Positions 45,301 through 46,910 of a stretch of 46,910 nucleotides of DNA are shown here, in pieces. Both the position numbers and the translations under genes were made by a program. The notes below the pieces were generated by a model, which searched no databases, had not been told where the DNA came from, and saw nothing but the letters and a program-made list of their open reading frames with translations. Position 1 is the stretch's first letter. Each line of letters starts with the position of its first letter. Origin of the DNA: Elysia marginata (lineage: Eukaryota; Mollusca; Gastropoda; Plakobranchidae). The stretch covers positions 49,666 to 96,575 of the forward strand of contig BMAT01007269.1 in the NCBI GenBank assembly GCA_019649035.1, written 5' to 3'.

Positions 45301-46910
45301 TGACGAGAATGGGATCTTTTTGGTAAGTATCTTCCTCACGATGCATATTCATGAAGTTCTAGTTGCTTTGTTGATGGATAAAATCATAATATAACATATT
45401 ATGTATGTTACTCGTTAACACAGTCATAGTATCAGACCGACCGTCTAGAAGTTCAAACTGAAGTCCATTGCATAAGCTTGGGTCTGAGTCCGAGCCACGG
45501 AATCTTGCTGTAACAGCCCTCTTCAGTTCTCAAACACAGTGTTTTCCGCCCTTGAGGAATAGCTGTTTTACACATTCCTGATCGTTACATAAAGTCCTAG
45601 CGAACGATCTTTAGCTACGCGATCTTCATGTTAAAGAAAAAGCTCTTTGTGGCTTGGACGTTTAACTTTTTTGTTTCTGTCGATACAAATCATAAAAAAA
45701 CAGGAATAAATTTGTAATGCTAAAAAATTTGTTTTTCATTTTCAACTAAGCGTGATGAAGGGTCTTAAAGAGCATGTTTTTTTTGGCAACGCAACAGGAT
45801 TTCTTTGACTTTTTCCGGAAACTCAATTGCTGCATTGATGAAGATATTCAAGTTTATTGATTTTAATGTAATTTTCTTTGATGACAACGGCTACATTTTA
45901 CTTTTTTGAAGGCTTGATAACACTTGATGTAAAAATTAGAGAGAGAGAGAGAGAGACAGACAGAGAGAGAGAGAGAGAGACAGAGAGAGAAAGAAAGAGA
46001 GAGATAGAGATAGATAGAGAGAGAGATAAAGAGAGAGACAGAGAGAGAGACAGAGAGACAGAGAAAGAGAGAAACAGCATGGAAGAGAGAGAAGATTAGG
46101 AGACAAAGGCAAGTGGGACTACTGTGGAATGACAACATGGCAGACAGGCAAACTGATTGGGTTTAGGGGTTGTTTCCATACATATGAGCTGCATTATCTT
46201 TGTTTTGAATATAATTATTTTCTTCTTGAAACTGCTTCTAATATGTGCAAAATAATTGTTTTCTATTTCTTTCTTTAATANCCCCCCCCCCCCCCCCACG
46301 GCGTTTAAAGTTGGGTCATTTTGGTTTGAAATGGTAAACACATCACTTTTGAAATAGATAAGTATAACTTTTAATGAAAATTCGCAGGTCTTCGAATTTA
46401 GCAGACAACGCTAAGCATTTCAAATACTGTTACGGTAAATGCTTGATGAAAGAGCCTACAAAATTGTTCAGTATATTAAAACGTCACCATTGACTCAACG
46501 TTCAGCGAGTTAAGAGGCGTAAAGTTTTTCAGGCTGCTAAGCCAGCCAATTTATAAATATATTAATTTTCTTTTTATATTGTTTAATATCCTCCATAGAC
46601 CAAACTGGAAGTAACTTTCAGAGTGACTCACACACCACATAACTTCACAATTAGTAGAGATGCACACACGAGTGTAATGCGGAAATTCGCACGAGTAGAC
46701 AGATTTGTGCGCAATTGCATCACCACCTTGTCCCGTGAGTACATTTGGCTTAAAAAGTTCTATATTTATGTTAAAACCCGTTCATCTTTTATTCTGACAT
46801 ACAACTGATAGTCTGGTTGCTTAATACAATCACAAATACCTTGTGGGAAAATTAATGTGCCATTTTCGAAGTAAGATTCTACTGACTACATATTTCAGGG
46901 GGAAAAGGGG
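41884..46910 (+). CDS. Unrecognised secreted protein, 5' part (exons 1-7, runs off window)
   Basis: I do not recognise this gene. The exons 41884-42313, 42525-42649, 43146-43251, 44554-44645, 45182-45322, 46599-46734 and 46899 onward join in phase with GT-AG borders to give 347 residues so far. Residues 1 to about 22 form a hydrophobic signal peptide (FVVFPCFLFLFVEV). Residues 23-135 are basic and low in cysteine and end in a furin-type site RYRR (132-135). Residues 136-347 contain C162, C187, C203, C219, C244, C287 and C338. N-glycosylation sequons are at N48, N106 and N313. It is inferred to be secreted as a precursor, cleaved after R135, with a disulphide-bonded body. The first ATG was chosen because it opens the signal peptide; a 5' UTR exon may precede it (CAAG just before). 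The gene lies 12 kb downstream of VPS11 on the same strand, with no evident link. Confidence 0.7.
42525..42649 (+). CDS. Secreted-protein gene, exon 2 (residues 144-185)
   Basis: ACACCAG acceptor and GTACGG donor. Encodes SSFDRLTLETFQQLSMNCYP and ENGYFFIRQDNEFVL. The alternative acceptor 7 bases on, and one at 42427, both give early stops. Ends in phase 0. Confidence 0.72.
43146..43251 (+). CDS. Secreted-protein gene, exon 3 (residues 186-221)
   Basis: TTGCAG acceptor and GTAAAG donor. Encodes ECEEGMIQPLYTSDHWKCGE with three cysteines in total (C187, C203, C219). Ends in phase 1. Confidence 0.75.
44185..44424. repeat. AGT/AGC-rich low-complexity stretch in intron 3
   Basis: GTAGAAGTAGCA-like imperfect trinucleotide repeats, mainly 44340-44430. 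They generate an artefactual poly-leucine frame on the minus strand. Confidence 0.5.
44554..44645 (+). CDS. Secreted-protein gene, exon 4 (residues 221-251)
   Basis: CGTTAG acceptor and GTAAGT donor. Encodes RILPSLVSMRQKFYFIDPI and STLCNTEEFQK. Starting two bases later would lead to a stop, which fixes the acceptor. Ends in phase 0. Confidence 0.72.
45182..45322 (+). CDS. Secreted-protein gene, exon 5 (residues 252-298)
   Basis: CACACAG acceptor and GTAAGT donor, 47 codons: VLGAEWIKYMNKYHYWTFKT and DVCMPDADENGIFL. A second in-phase GTAAGT donor sits inside at 45274, so a shorter form ending at Pro282 and lacking C287 is possible. Confidence 0.75.
45939..46077. repeat. AG-rich microsatellite (intron 5)
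   Basis: An interrupted AG array with AGAC, AAAG and ATAG variants. It creates spurious RE-rich and LS-rich frames. Confidence 0.93.
46281..46297. repeat. Poly-C tract with one unknown base
   Basis: One N followed by 16 Cs, a likely low-quality homopolymer. Confidence 0.95.
46599..46734 (+). CDS. Secreted-protein gene, exon 6 (residues 299-344)
   Basis: TCCATAG acceptor and GTGAGT donor. Encodes TKLEVTFRVTHTPHNFTISR and FVRNCITTLS. Ends in phase 1. Confidence 0.74.
46899..46910 (+). CDS. Secreted-protein gene, exon 7 (partial, cut by window end)
   Basis: A TATTTCAG acceptor precedes twelve bases that read in phase as (R)GKG. Phase agrees with exon 6, but the stretch is too short to be certain. 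Confidence 0.5.

Noticed and set aside
45863..46138. Arg/Glu-rich and Leu/Ser-rich open frames
   Set aside because: They are translations of the AG microsatellite in an intron.
1..46910. CRISPR array, operon or prokaryotic defence system
   Set aside because: The window is spliced animal DNA; the repeats seen are microsatellites and transposons without regular repeat-spacer structure.

Overview
The window looks like genomic DNA from a mollusc, most likely a gastropod. It is AT-rich, with long introns, many microsatellites and many degraded non-LTR retrotransposons and small DNA transposons. The mollusc call is an inference from the VPS11 sequence, the repeat types and the gene architecture; no species-specific marker was tested.

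Positions 3030-29604 (+ strand) hold a complete gene for VPS11, the core subunit of the CORVET and HOPS endolysosomal tethering complexes. I resolved 29 coding exons with GT-AG borders and consistent phases. They encode 916 residues: an N-terminal propeller, a clathrin-repeat solenoid, a coiled coil, a RING-H2 finger and a VPS11 C-terminal tail. The introns carry tandem MITE-like elements (intron 1), a second MITE-like palindromic element and LINE 3' ends (intron 3 and others), a pogo/Tigger-like element (intron 9), a probable non-autonomous hAT-like element (intron 15) and a 5'-truncated LINE with a clear target-site duplication (intron 17).

Positions 29605-41883 are the VPS11 3' region and intergenic DNA. 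They hold a second, inverted copy of the pogo/Tigger-like element, older MITE remnants, an L2-like LINE with a broken reverse transcriptase and ATT tail, and a probable tRNA-derived SINE abutting that tail.

From 41884 to the window end (+ strand) is the 5' part of a second multi-exon gene that I do not recognise. It starts with a signal peptide and a basic pro-region with a furin-type site, followed by a cysteine-containing region spread over at least six more exons, the last one cut by the window edge. It is the best candidate here for something undescribed. The two genes show no evident functional link. I saw no CRISPR array, operon, rRNA or intact tRNA gene, and no new multi-gene system. 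Assembly gaps (N) lie at 13214-13285 and 30677-30929, with a single N at 46281.
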